A stretch of 64,000 bases of DNA from Humibacillus xanthopallidus (lineage in GTDB: Bacteria; Actinomycetota; Actinomycetes; Actinomycetales; Dermatophilaceae). Both the position numbers and the translations under genes were made by a program. This document shows, piece after piece, positions 1 to 8,361 of the stretch. Every line of letters starts with the position of its first letter. Position 1 is the first letter of the stretch. The stretch is taken from NCBI RefSeq assembly GCF_006716675.1, contig NZ_VFPM01000006.1, forward strand, positions 1-64,000, read 5' to 3'. Under the pieces are notes generated by a model, which saw only the letters and a program-made list of their open reading frames with translations, was not told the DNA's origin and ran no database searches.

Positions 1-1005
1 GCCGAGCGTGTGGCGGGCAGCCGTCCACGCGACTGCGCAGGCGTCGATGACGTCGTCGGCGGCATACCCCTGCCCCTCGAGAACCGAGGGGCGTGGGAGG
101 CCCGCGGCGGCCAGCGCGGCGAGCCGCTCCGTGCGACCGTCCTCGGTCTTCTTGCCGGCGAGGATCGGGGCGCCGGCCATGGCGGCGAACGACACCTCGG
201 GGTGCACCTCGAGCACCGTCACGGTCGGGCGCGTGCGCAGCCAGGTGTCGACCTCGATGATCTTGTCGCGCAGGGCAAAGGCCTGGGCGCCGACACCCTG
301 ACCGACGAGGTCACGGTTGACGGCGTCGGCCGCGAGCCGCGAGTCGGCGGCATACGCGGCTCGCGTGAGGGTGGCGAAGACCGACGACGACTTGCCGGGG
401 ATGGCCTTGCGCGCGAGCGCGTCGGCTTGGCGAGTCGTCTTGTCGGGCAGCCCGATCGGGATGTCGATGCCGACGACGACGATGCCGAGCGACTCACGGA
501 CCATCGACACGAGGTCGGCGATCGTCGGGGCGACGACGACGCGCGGACGCGGTGCGCCCGGTTCGAGCACCGCGCCGACCCAGCCCGCCTTGCAGCCGTC
601 GACGCCGAGCACCGGGGCGGTGACATCGATCGGCTCCGGCCGGGAGGGCGAGCCAGCGCCGAGCGCTGCTGCCTTGGCGCTCGAGCCGCGCGAGGTCGCG
701 ACGGGGTAGCGCGCGGCGTTGCGGTCCGCCTTGCTCGTGAGAGCCGCGTCCAGGTCGAGATCGAGCACGTCGGCGAGGCGCAGCAGGTAGGTCATGACGT
801 CGGCGAGCTCGTCTGCCACGTCCTGTCGCCGGTCGCCGGCCATCACGGCGCGTGCCTCGTCCGGCGTCAGCCACTGGAAGATCTCGACGAGCTCGGCGAC
901 CTCGACCGACAGTGCCATCGCGAGGTTCTTCGGGTCGTGGAACTGCCCCCAGTCGCGCTCGTCGGCGAAGTCGCGGATGCGTCGGCGCCACACCTCGGTG
1001 TCCAT
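1..1005 (-). CDS. MazG-type nucleotide pyrophosphohydrolase fused to DUF429 (3' end off window)
   Basis: The reading frame stays open from ATG at 1005 to the window edge, giving 335 codons without a stop. Residues 1-105 look like the all-alpha dCTPase/MazG family: a FHDPKNLAMALSVEVAEL block, the EVAELVE metal-binding acidic helix (E35, E38) and DELADV (residues 65-70). These enzymes hydrolyse non-canonical or excess NTPs to NMP and PPi. After a Ser/Pro linker, about 133 onward begins with LGVDGCKAGWVGAVL and later has VVVGIDIPIGLP, typical of DUF429 (predicted RNase H-like fold, function unknown). A GGGAG ribosome site lies about 9 bases before the ATG. The domain fusion is the odd point. The C-terminus is not visible. 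Confidence 0.85.
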   Translation of the reverse strand, partial: MDTEVWRRRIRDFADERDWGQFHDPKNLAMALSVEVAELVEIFQWLTPDEARAVMAGDRRQDVADELADVMTYLLRLADVLDLDLDAALTSKADRNAARYPVATSRGSSAKAAALGAGSPSRPEPIDVTAPVLGVDGCKAGWVGAVLEPGAPRPRVVVAPTIADLVSMVRESLGIVVVGIDIPIGLPDKTTRQADALARKAIPGKSSSVFATLTRAAYAADSRLAADAVNRDLVGQGVGAQAFALRDKIIEVDTWLRTRPTVTVLEVHPEVSFAAMAGAPILAGKKTEDGRTERLAALAAAGLPRPSVLEGQGYAADDVIDACAVAWTAARHTLG

Positions 1006-1239
1006 GCCGACACTCTCCCGCAGCCGCACCCCCGGGACCATCCGCACACTCCGGGGCCAGCTGCACACCCGGGAGCGACACGCACACCGGGTGCGAGGTG
1101 CGGCTGTCCCCGAGGCGTGCGTCACCCGGCCGGCCCCACACGGCCGGCCCCACCCAGCCCCTGCAGCCTTCAGGCCGCCAGGCGTCCACGGTGAGACAGA
1201 CCCTTCGACACCGGACACATCCGGACGTAGCGTGAAGCG

Positions 1240-2658
1240 GTGAGTCACCCTCTCAGCGAGACGAACCAGGGCCAGGGCGCCCGACCGACGACCCTCCGCG
1301 GCCTCCGCGCCACGGGGCACCAGCACCGCAGCGTCAAGGCGGAGCTGCGCGACAACCTCCTCGCCCGCCTCCGCGCCGGTGAGGACGCCTTCCCCGGCAT
1401 GGTCGGCTTCGACGAGACCGTGCTGCCCGAGCTCGAGGCCGCGCTGCTCGCCGGCCACGACCTCGTGCTCCTCGGCGAGCGCGGCCAGGGCAAGACCCGC
1501 CTCATGCGCACCCTCGGCGGCCTGCTCGACGAGTGGAGCCCCGTCGTCGAGGGCTGCGAGATCGGCGACGACCCGCACAGCCCGTCGTGCACCCGCTGCC
1601 GCCGCCTCGCCGCCGAGCTCGGCGAGGACCTGCCGATCACGTGGCGGCACCGCAGCGAGCGCTACACCGAGAAGCTCGCAACCCCCGATACGAGCGTCGG
1701 CGACCTCGTCGGCGACGTCGACCCGGTCAAGGTCGCGCAGGGACGCACCCTCGGTGACCCCGAGACCGTGCACTACGGCCTCGTGCCGCGATCCAACCGC
1801 GGCATCTTCGGCCTCAACGAGCTGCCCGACCTCGCAGAGCGCATCCAGGTCGCGCTCTTCAACGTGCTCGAGGAGCGCGACATCCAGATCCGCGGCTACT
1901 CGCTGCGGCTGCCCCTCGACCTGCTCCTCGTCGCGACCGCCAACCCCGAGGACTACACGAACCGCGGCCGCATCATCACCCCGCTCAAGGACCGCTTCGG
2001 CGCCGAGATCCGCACGCACTACCCGACCGAGGTGACCGACGAGGTCGCGCTCATCGCCCAGGAGGCCCAGCTCGTCGCCGACGTGCCGGAGCACCTGCTC
2101 GAGGTCGTCGCCCGCTTCACCCGGGGCCTGCGTGAGTCCAGCGCCGTCGACCAGCGCTCCGGCGTCTCCGCACGCTTCGCCATCGCCGCCGCCGAGGGCA
2201 TCTCGGGCTCGGCGCTGCGCCGCGCCGCCCGGGCCAACGAGGCGTATGCCGTCGCGCGGGTCTGCGACGTCCCCACCGTCGTGCCCACCCTCCTCGGCAA
2301 GGTCGAGTTCGAGATGGGGGAGGAGGGCCGGGAGCGTGACGTGCTCGCCCACCTGCTCCGGCTCGCGATCGCAGAGACGTATCGCTCGCGCCTCGCGGGG
2401 CTCGACCTCACCGGCTTCACCGATCTCTTCGCCGAGGGCGCTGTCGTCGAGACCGGCGAGCTCGTGCCGGGCTCTGAGCTGCTCGCCCAGGTCGGTCCGG
2501 TGTCGGGCCTGTCGAAGGTGCTCGACCGGCTCGGCCACGCCGACGACGCGTCGCCCGGCCAGGTCGCTGCCGCCATCGAGTTCGTGCTCGAGGGCCTGCA
2601 CCTGACGCGCCGCATCGACAAGGACTCGGTGGCCGGCCGCACCGTCTACGGAGCCTGA
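1240..2658 (+). CDS. AAA+ ATPase, magnesium-chelatase ChlI-like
   Basis: A 472-residue AAA+ protein of the ChlI/MoxR helix-2-insert type. Walker A is GERGQGKT (79-86), the Walker B position reads IFGLNELPDL (about 189-198) with Asn-Glu rather than Asp-Glu, sensor 1 is ATANPEDYT (232-240) and a KDRFG arginine-finger segment follows at about 250. C106, C117 and C120 (CTRC) form a small cysteine cluster between Walker A and B. In this family the ATPase remodels targets together with a VWA protein, and the next gene, 4 bases downstream, encodes one. The GTG start follows a weak ribosome site. It is a chelatase-type chaperone rather than a proven metal chelatase; no porphyrin genes are nearby. Confidence 0.9.
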   Translation: MSHPLSETNQGQGARPTTLRGLRATGHQHRSVKAELRDNLLARLRAGEDAFPGMVGFDETVLPELEAALLAGHDLVLLGERGQGKTRLMRTLGGLLDEWSPVVEGCEIGDDPHSPSCTRCRRLAAELGEDLPITWRHRSERYTEKLATPDTSVGDLVGDVDPVKVAQGRTLGDPETVHYGLVPRSNRGIFGLNELPDLAERIQVALFNVLEERDIQIRGYSLRLPLDLLLVATANPEDYTNRGRIITPLKDRFGAEIRTHYPTEVTDEVALIAQEAQLVADVPEHLLEVVARFTRGLRESSAVDQRSGVSARFAIAAAEGISGSALRRAARANEAYAVARVCDVPTVVPTLLGKVEFEMGEEGRERDVLAHLLRLAIAETYRSRLAGLDLTGFTDLFAEGAVVETGELVPGSELLAQVGPVSGLSKVLDRLGHADDASPGQVAAAIEFVLEGLHLTRRIDKDSVAGRTVYGA

Positions 2659-2662
2659 CCCC

Positions 2663-4750
2663 ATGACCCCGCGTGACGGCGACGACGTGCACGGGCGATA
2701 CCGCTACTCGCCGTGGACCGGCGGCGCCGATCCGCTCGCCCCGCCCTTCGACGTGCGGTCCGCGCTCGATGAGGTCGGCCGTGACGTCATGGCCGGGGGC
2801 AGCCTGCGTGAGTCCCTGCGAGAGCTGCTGCGCCGCGGGATGGACGGTCGACGGGGGCTCGACGACCTCGCCGAGCGCGTCCGCCGGCTGCGCGAGGCCG
2901 CTCGCCGTCGCGGCGACCTCGGCGGCACGCTCGACCAGGTGCGCGCGATGCTCGACCAGGCCCTCGCCATGGAGCGCGACCAGCTCGCCGGCGAGGAGGG
3001 TGACGACGCCCGCCTCGCCGAGATGGACCTCGCGACGATCCCCGACGACGTCGCGGGGGCCGTGCGGGCGCTGAGCAGCCACGAGTGGCACTCGGCGGAG
3101 GCCAAGGCGACCTACGACGCGATTGCGCAGATGCTCCAGCGAGAGATCGTCGGGGCGCAGTTCGAGGGCATGAAGCAGGCGCTGTCGGGCAACGACCCCG
3201 AGGCGATGCAGCGGGTCAAGGACATGCTCGCCGACCTCAACGACCTCCTCGCGGCGCACGCCCGTGACGAGGACACGACCGACCGCTTCCGTGACTTCAT
3301 GGACAAGCACGGCGACCTCTTCCCCGAGCAGCCCGAGACGGTCGACGAGCTCATCGACGCCCTCGCGCGCCGGCAGGCCGCCGCCGAGCGGCTCATGGCC
3401 TCGCTCTCGCCAGAGCAGCGCGAGCAGCTCGCCCAGCTCATGGCCGACGCCCTCGGCGACCCGGACCTCGCGTCCCAGATGTCACAGCTCGCCGACAACC
3501 TGCGGGCCCTGCGACCCGGTCTCGACCGGCGTGGGCCCGTGCAGCAGGGCCAGGGCGTCGAGTCGCTCGGCTGGGGGCAGGCTGTCGACGCGGTGGCCGA
3601 GCTCGCCGACCTCGAGCAGCTCCAGGAGCAGCTCGGGCAGGGCTACTTCGGCGCCACCCTCGACGACGTCGACGTCGAGCGGCTGGAGCAGTATCTCGGC
3701 GCCGACGCCGCCACCGACATGGAGGCGCTGCGTCAGCTGGAGCGGGAGCTCGAGCGGCAGGGCTTCGTCACCCGCGGCGACGACGGCCTGCGCCTCACGC
3801 CGCGCGCGATCCGGCGCCTCGGCGAGACCGCCCTGCGGCGCGTCTTCCAGCAGGTCGACGCCGCCAGCCGGGGCGACCACGACGACCGTGCCGCCGGCCA
3901 GGCAGACGAGCCGACCGGGCTCACCCGACAGTGGGAGTTCGGTGACGAGCTGCCCCTCGACACCGTGCGCACTGTCTCGAATGCCTTGCAGCGCAGCGCC
4001 CGTGCGCGTGGAACTGGGCACTGGACGGGGAGCGGGACGGCCGCCACCTCGTCGCGTGCCCACCTCCCGACGGGTCCCGGCGAGCCGGCATACGGGACGG
4101 GCGGGGTGGCATACGGGACGGGCGGGGTGGAGCTGCTCGTCGAGGACTTCGAGGTGGCCGAGACGGAGCGGCGGGCGCGGGCGGCGGTCGCGCTGTGCGT
4201 CGACATGTCGTTCTCGATGATGCAGGAGGGCCGCTGGGGGCCGATGAAGCAGACGGCGCTCGCGCTCTCGCACCTCGTGCAGACGCGCTACCGGCACGAC
4301 GCGCTGCAGATCATCGGCTTCAACATCGCGGCACGCCGGCTCACGCCGGTCGAGCTCGCCGAGGCCGAGCCGGAGTGGGTGCAGGGCACGAACCTCCAGC
4401 ACGCGCTCATGCTCGCCTCGCGCCACCTGCGCCGGCACCCCGACGCCGAGCCCGTCGTGCTCGTCGTCACGGACGGGGAGCCGACCGCGCACATCGAGAC
4501 CGACGGCCACCCGACGTTCCACTGGCCGGCGACGCAGGCGACGCTGAGGGCGACCGTCGCCCAGGTCGACGAGCTGCGCAGGTCGGGGGCGCAGCTCAAC
4601 GTCTTCATGCTCGGCGACGACCCGGGGCTCGCGCGGTTCGTCGACGCGGTCGCGCGCCGCGCCGGTGGGAGGGTCTTCACGCCGGACATCGCGCGGCTCG
4701 GGGAGTACGTCGTCGCCGACTACCTGCGCGCCCGCCGGGGCGGTCGCTGA
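2663..4750 (+). CDS. VWA-domain protein, partner of the upstream AAA+ ATPase
   Basis: A 695-residue protein. The first 450 residues are charged and mostly helical. A low-complexity Gly/Thr/Pro linker follows at about 450-490, then a VWA domain at about 505-690. The MIDAS metal site is visible: D514-M-S516-F-S518, T576 in GTNLQ and D604 in VTDGEP. The protein probably binds or presents the substrate for the AAA+ partner, as in ChlI/ChlD-like or MoxR/VWA pairs. The ATG is 4 bases after the ATPase stop, so the two are one operon. The linker contains a 21-base unit repeated twice exactly (4087-4128, AYGTGGV twice) and, before it, a stretch resembling the inverted-repeat element at 34789-34877. 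Confidence 0.9.
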   Translation: MTPRDGDDVHGRYRYSPWTGGADPLAPPFDVRSALDEVGRDVMAGGSLRESLRELLRRGMDGRRGLDDLAERVRRLREAARRRGDLGGTLDQVRAMLDQALAMERDQLAGEEGDDARLAEMDLATIPDDVAGAVRALSSHEWHSAEAKATYDAIAQMLQREIVGAQFEGMKQALSGNDPEAMQRVKDMLADLNDLLAAHARDEDTTDRFRDFMDKHGDLFPEQPETVDELIDALARRQAAAERLMASLSPEQREQLAQLMADALGDPDLASQMSQLADNLRALRPGLDRRGPVQQGQGVESLGWGQAVDAVAELADLEQLQEQLGQGYFGATLDDVDVERLEQYLGADAATDMEALRQLERELERQGFVTRGDDGLRLTPRAIRRLGETALRRVFQQVDAASRGDHDDRAAGQADEPTGLTRQWEFGDELPLDTVRTVSNALQRSARARGTGHWTGSGTAATSSRAHLPTGPGEPAYGTGGVAYGTGGVELLVEDFEVAETERRARAAVALCVDMSFSMMQEGRWGPMKQTALALSHLVQTRYRHDALQIIGFNIAARRLTPVELAEAEPEWVQGTNLQHALMLASRHLRRHPDAEPVVLVVTDGEPTAHIETDGHPTFHWPATQATLRATVAQVDELRRSGAQLNVFMLGDDPGLARFVDAVARRAGGRVFTPDIARLGEYVVADYLRARRGGR
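4087..4128. repeat. Two exact copies of a 21-base unit inside the VWA gene
   Basis: Positions 4087-4107 and 4108-4128 are identical, each starting with the GGCATAC motif that is over-represented across the window. The unit is a multiple of three and adds AYGTGGV twice to the linker before the VWA domain, so copy-number change would leave the frame intact. Confidence 0.95.
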
Positions 4751-4801
4751 CCGCGCGGAAATCGGTCGCCCTGCCTGGGTTCCGGCTGTCATGGTGGCGC
4801 C

Positions 4802-5566
4802 ATGGGGCAACCTCACGACGCGCGGCTGGACCGCATCGAGGCGTACTACGACTGCGTCCCGCGCGCCGTCGCCACGGTGGAGCAGGTCGGCCCCTTCACG
4901 CTCTTCGTCGCCGACGAGGGCACGGGGTGGCAGTTCTATGCGCGGCCCCGGCTCGGCGTCAGGCACACCTTCACCCCCGATGACGTATGCCGGGTGCTCG
5001 AGCGCCAGCGCGAGCTGGCCGTTCCGCTCGCCGTCGAATGGGTCGACGAGGTGACGCCGTCGCTCCTGCCGGCGGTGCGCGGCGCGGGTCACGAGCCGCA
5101 CCGCTACCCGCTGCTCGTCATGCCGTCGGACGTCGAGGTCGCCGCGGACCCCCGAGCCCGCCCCCTGGAGCCGGCCGAGCCGCACCTGTCGCTGGCCCTC
5201 GGGTCTGTGTCGGCGGGGTTCGAGGGGCGCGACGAGGTGGAGCCCACGGATCCGGGCCGGCACCCGGAGATGATGGAGCGCGGCGACCTCGTCGTCGTGG
5301 CCTCGTTCGAGGGCAACCGACTCTGCGGGGCGGGGTCTGCCGCACCCCGCGGCGAGGTGGCCGAGCTCATGGCCATCGCCGTGCCTCCGGGCCATCGCGG
5401 GCGCGGTCACGGCACGGCCATCACGAGCAGCCTCGTCGCCGCCTGCCGCGAGCGGGGCGTCGAGGTGATCTTCCTCTCTGCCGGCTCCGACGCGGCGGCC
5501 GACATCTATCGCAGGGTGGGCTTCGTCGACGTCGGCACCGCCTGCGTGCTCGGCGTCGACGACTGA
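4802..5566 (+). CDS. GNAT-family N-acetyltransferase
   Basis: A 254-residue protein. The C-terminal half carries the GNAT acetyl-CoA pyrophosphate-binding motif A, VPPGHRGRGHGTAITS (about 197-212), followed by IFLSAGSDAAADIYRRVGF, the usual last strand/helix pair. The N-terminal 110 residues are a separate region with no recognisable motif, possibly a second degenerate GNAT fold. It would transfer an acetyl group to an amine; the substrate cannot be read from the sequence. It lies 51 bases after the VWA gene on the same strand but does not look functionally linked to it. Confidence 0.85.
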   Translation: MGQPHDARLDRIEAYYDCVPRAVATVEQVGPFTLFVADEGTGWQFYARPRLGVRHTFTPDDVCRVLERQRELAVPLAVEWVDEVTPSLLPAVRGAGHEPHRYPLLVMPSDVEVAADPRARPLEPAEPHLSLALGSVSAGFEGRDEVEPTDPGRHPEMMERGDLVVVASFEGNRLCGAGSAAPRGEVAELMAIAVPPGHRGRGHGTAITSSLVAACRERGVEVIFLSAGSDAAADIYRRVGFVDVGTACVLGVDD

Positions 5567-5596
5567 GCTGGTGCGACGCCTGCCAGCAGGCGGTGG

Positions 5597-6571
5597 TCAG
5601 CCGGCGCGGAGGAGAGCCTCCGCCAGGTAGGGCCGCAACCCCGCCGCCCAGCGGGCGCACGTCGCCGGCATCGTCGGCAGGCCGGGCGAGGCGGGCTGGG
5701 TCGACCGCGAGACGAACGCCATCGCCACGGCCGACGCGAGCGCGAGCAGGTCTGCGGGGTCACGGTCGCGCAGCACCCGATCGGCGGCCGCCTGCTCTGC
5801 CGTCGAGATCTCGCTGCCCGTCATCGAGCAGTCGAGCGCGAGCAACGCGTGGTCCATCCAGGCCGCCGAGCGACGCGCCTGACCCCAGTCGACGAGCACG
5901 GTCCGGTCGGGGGTCAGCAGGACGTTGTCGGCCCGGATGTCCCAGTGCACGACGGCGTCGCCCGCGATGAGGTCGGCCGCGCGCTCGGCGTGCCCGGCCA
6001 GCACGTCGTGGTGCACGGTCCACCACGGGTCGACAAGATCGAGCCGGGCGGCGAGCTCGCGCCACCGGGTGAGGAAGATCGGCGACGACTCCCGCGCGGC
6101 CGGCAGCCCCTCCACGTGCAACGCGTCGAGTGCTGGTCGCACGGTGGCCAGCGCCTCGGCGAAGCGGCGGAGGTCTGCGCTGCGCCACGGCGCAGGTGGG
6201 GGCGCGCCCGGCAGGTCCTCGATGAGCAGCACGACCCAGTCGCCGTCGTCGTGGCAGTCGAGCAGTCGCGGCAGGCTCGGGTGCTCGGGCAGCGCGGCCA
6301 GCACCCGGGCCTCGTCGCGCAGCAGGCTCGGCGTGTCGGGGTGGAGACCGACACCGCACCCCTTGACGAAGGCCGCCTCGCCCGAGGCCGTTCGCACGCG
6401 CGCGGCCGGGCCAGGTGACATGCCGCCCACACAGTCGACGACGTCGACGACGTCTCCACCGAGCCGGCTCTCGACCCACCGGTGCACGTGGGCCGGCGCA
6501 TGCGCGTAGGGGATCCGCACACCCACCGCGTGACCGCTCATCCGCCGAGCATGCCGAGTGAGGGTCGTCAC
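5597..6571 (-). CDS. Aminoglycoside-phosphotransferase-fold kinase (APH family)
   Basis: A protein of up to 324 residues with the APH/choline-kinase fold. It has a Lys-containing strand (AAFVKGCGVG), the Brenner catalytic-loop motif VVHWDIRADNVL and the VDWGQA metal-binding Asp. Such enzymes phosphorylate small hydroxylated molecules. Many chromosomal actinobacterial members are not resistance enzymes, so no drug-resistance role is claimed. The GTG at 6571 has only a weak ribosome site; an in-frame ATG at 6541 (MSGHAVGV) is an alternative. The gene runs convergent to the GNAT gene, 30 bases away. Confidence 0.85.
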   Translation of the reverse strand: MTTLTRHARRMSGHAVGVRIPYAHAPAHVHRWVESRLGGDVVDVVDCVGGMSPGPAARVRTASGEAAFVKGCGVGLHPDTPSLLRDEARVLAALPEHPSLPRLLDCHDDGDWVVLLIEDLPGAPPPAPWRSADLRRFAEALATVRPALDALHVEGLPAARESSPIFLTRWRELAARLDLVDPWWTVHHDVLAGHAERAADLIAGDAVVHWDIRADNVLLTPDRTVLVDWGQARRSAAWMDHALLALDCSMTGSEISTAEQAAADRVLRDRDPADLLALASAVAMAFVSRSTQPASPGLPTMPATCARWAAGLRPYLAEALLRAG

Positions 6572-6604
6572 CTCAACCCGGTTGCCGCCGCTGGCAGCTC
6601 GGCG

Positions 6605-7537
6605 TCAGACCTTGGCCGGGCGGAAGCCGGCCGCCTCAGCGTCGCTCATCGTCGCGAAGCACTGCTCCGGGTTGGTGACCGTGTAGTACCGGTCGCCGGG
6701 CTCGTGGGCGATCATCGAGTCCTCGTTGCCCTTCACGGGCCGCGCCCGCGGGCACGGATGCTGGTCGCCCGCGAGCGGCCACGTCCCGGTCGAGCCGCCG
6801 CCTGATGTAGCCCCCGCCGTGCCGCCCGACGTGCCGCCCGATATGCCGCCCGCGCCAGGTTGCGCGCACGCGGCCTTCGGGCTCGCGGCGTCCGCCCTGA
6901 CGTATGCCGTCTCGCGCGCATGCCTGCCGTAGCCGTCACGCGAGTCGTAGCGGGCCACCGCGAACCCCTGCTTGACCTGGCGCAGCCCTGCGTCCGCGCC
7001 GTTCACATCGACGTAGCGCAGGAGGCGCCCGTAGCGGTCGACGTCGTCGCGGGCGCCGGCCGTCAGCGTCACCCGCTGGCCGCCGATGATGCCGCGGAGG
7101 TTGCGCGTCGACTCGGTGAAGCCGCACTGGCCCGACTCCGGCGTGTCGATGCCGATGAGCCGGACCTTGTGGGTCACGCCGTCTCTCGACACCCAGATCG
7201 TGTCGCCGTCGACGACCTTCGTCACGGCCCAGGTGCGGGCGGCGGCGGCCTTCCGGTCAGCGGCCGCCTTCCTGGCCTGGGCCGCAGCAGCCTCGGACTC
7301 CTTGGCGGCAGCGGCCTCAGCAGCCTGAGCCTCCCTCGCCGCCGTGTCGCTGTCGGCCGTCGCCTCGCCAGCCGTCGACGGCGAGCCCCTGCCGGCGTCC
7401 ACCCACACCGTCGTGCTGGCCGATGCGGTCGGCGACCCGGCCGGGTCGTCGCCCCGAGCCGTTGCGACGGTGCCCGCGAGGAGGAGCCCGGCCACGGCGA
7501 TGAGGACGGCGTTGGTCGTGGTCTTGCGGGACGGCAT
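6605..7537 (-). CDS. Exported or anchored thermonuclease-like protein (SNase domain)
   Basis: 310 residues from ATG 7537; a longer upstream frame exists but lacks family sequence. Residues 10-25 are a signal peptide or anchor, about 60-100 is an Ala/Lys/Glu-rich coiled-coil-like stretch, and 103-215 is the staphylococcal-nuclease domain: VVDGDTI, VRLIGIDTPES and DRYGRLLRYV. R126, E134 and R171 occupy the positions of the classical Arg-Glu-Arg catalytic set. A Gly/Ser/Thr linker leads to a tail (260-310) with NPEQCFATMSDAEAAGFR, a module often found at the end of secreted nuclease-like proteins. It should cleave DNA or RNA outside the membrane with Ca2+. It is transcribed divergently from the DUF1801 gene. 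Confidence 0.9.
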   Translation of the reverse strand: MPSRKTTTNAVLIAVAGLLLAGTVATARGDDPAGSPTASASTTVWVDAGRGSPSTAGEATADSDTAAREAQAAEAAAAKESEAAAAQARKAAADRKAAAARTWAVTKVVDGDTIWVSRDGVTHKVRLIGIDTPESGQCGFTESTRNLRGIIGGQRVTLTAGARDDVDRYGRLLRYVDVNGADAGLRQVKQGFAVARYDSRDGYGRHARETAYVRADAASPKAACAQPGAGGISGGTSGGTAGATSGGGSTGTWPLAGDQHPCPRARPVKGNEDSMIAHEPGDRYYTVTNPEQCFATMSDAEAAGFRPAKV

Positions 7538-7618
7538 ACGGCTCCTGGTCGGACGGTCGTCGGGCGACGCGCTCCCGCGCGGCACCTCCCGGCAGCGTAG
7601 GTGGCGACAATGGGCCAC

Positions 7619-7969
7619 ATGACCACTTTCGCGAGCATCGACGACTACGTCGCGTCCTTCCCCGACGGGCCGCGCGAGATCCTCGAGCAGGTGCGTGACG
7701 CGATGCGCCGCGGCGCGCCCGGGTCGGAGGAGAAGATCCGCTACGGCATGCCGGCGCTGATGTTCCGCGACCGCTACGGGCTGCACTTCGCCGGGTGGAA
7801 GAAGCACGTCGGGCTCTATCCCGTCGCGGCCCTCGAGGGCGCGCTCGAGGAGCAGGTCGCGCCGTATCGAGCGGCCAAGGACACGGTCCAGTTCTTCTAT
7901 GCCAAGCCGGTCCCCTACGACCTCATCGAGCAGGTCACGCTCGAGCTCGCGTCACGCCACGCAGACTGA
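7619..7969 (+). CDS. DUF1801 (YdhG-like) protein
   Basis: A 116-residue protein starting MTTFASIDDYVASFPDG, with EEKIRYGMPALMF and GLHFAGWKKHVGLYP, the conserved core of the DUF1801/YdhG family (small alpha/beta proteins sometimes called iron-chaperone-like; biochemical role uncertain). The ATG at 7619 is preferred over an earlier in-frame ATG at 7601 because the family begins at the TFxSIDDYI segment. It ends 4 bases before the end of the convergent DUF427 gene. Confidence 0.88.
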   Translation: MTTFASIDDYVASFPDGPREILEQVRDAMRRGAPGSEEKIRYGMPALMFRDRYGLHFAGWKKHVGLYPVAALEGALEEQVAPYRAAKDTVQFFYAKPVPYDLIEQVTLELASRHAD

Positions 7970-7973
7970 CGAG

Positions 7974-8255
7974 TCAGGCGGTGACGGTGACGCCGCGCCA
8001 GAAGGCGACGCGGCCGGCGACCTGGGCGGCCGCGCTCTTGGGGGTCTCGTAGAACCACGCTGCGTCACGGTTGGTCTTGCCGTCCACGACGAGAGAGAAG
8101 TACGACGCCTCGCCCTTCCACGGGCAGGTCGTGTGGGTGGTGCTCTCGACGAGCACGCTGTCGTCGACGGATTCGCGGGGGAAGTAGTGGTTGCCCTCGA
8201 CCACCACCGTGTCGTCGCTCTCGGCGACGACTGTGCCGTTCCAGATCGCACGCAC
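7974..8255 (-). CDS. DUF427 protein
   Basis: A 93-residue protein with RAIWNGTVVAESDDTVVVEGN, cut here to RAIWNGTVVAESDDT, then YFPRESV, TTCPWKGEASYF and AAWFYETPKSAA. These are the diagnostic blocks of DUF427, a compact beta-barrel family of unknown function. The GTG start at 8255 has a good GAGGAG ribosome site about 6 bases upstream. The gene stands alone; its neighbour on the same strand starts more than 100 bases away. Confidence 0.9.
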   Translation of the reverse strand: MRAIWNGTVVAESDDTVVVEGNHYFPRESVDDSVLVESTTHTTCPWKGEASYFSLVVDGKTNRDAAWFYETPKSAAAQVAGRVAFWRGVTVTA

Positions 8256-8361
8256 GCTCTGCTCCTCGTCGGTCGGTCCACGGGTGGGACGTCTGACAGG
8301 GCAACCCCATTGTCGGCGGATTCCTTCCAGCTCGCCCCCGCGGGGCCCAGGCGTGCCGGGC

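Noticed and set aside
10..1194. Long plus-strand open frame (394 residues) over the MazG-DUF429 gene
   Set aside because: Its translation is Arg/Gly-rich with no family motif, while the opposite strand encodes two recognisable domains; it is a GC-rich antisense shadow.
3482..5410. 642-residue minus-strand frame across the VWA and GNAT genes
   Set aside because: Spans two well-supported plus-strand genes and the gap between them and has no motif.
5597..6571. Aminoglycoside-resistance gene
   Set aside because: Only the general APH kinase fold is visible, with no feature of known drug-modifying enzymes and no mobile context.
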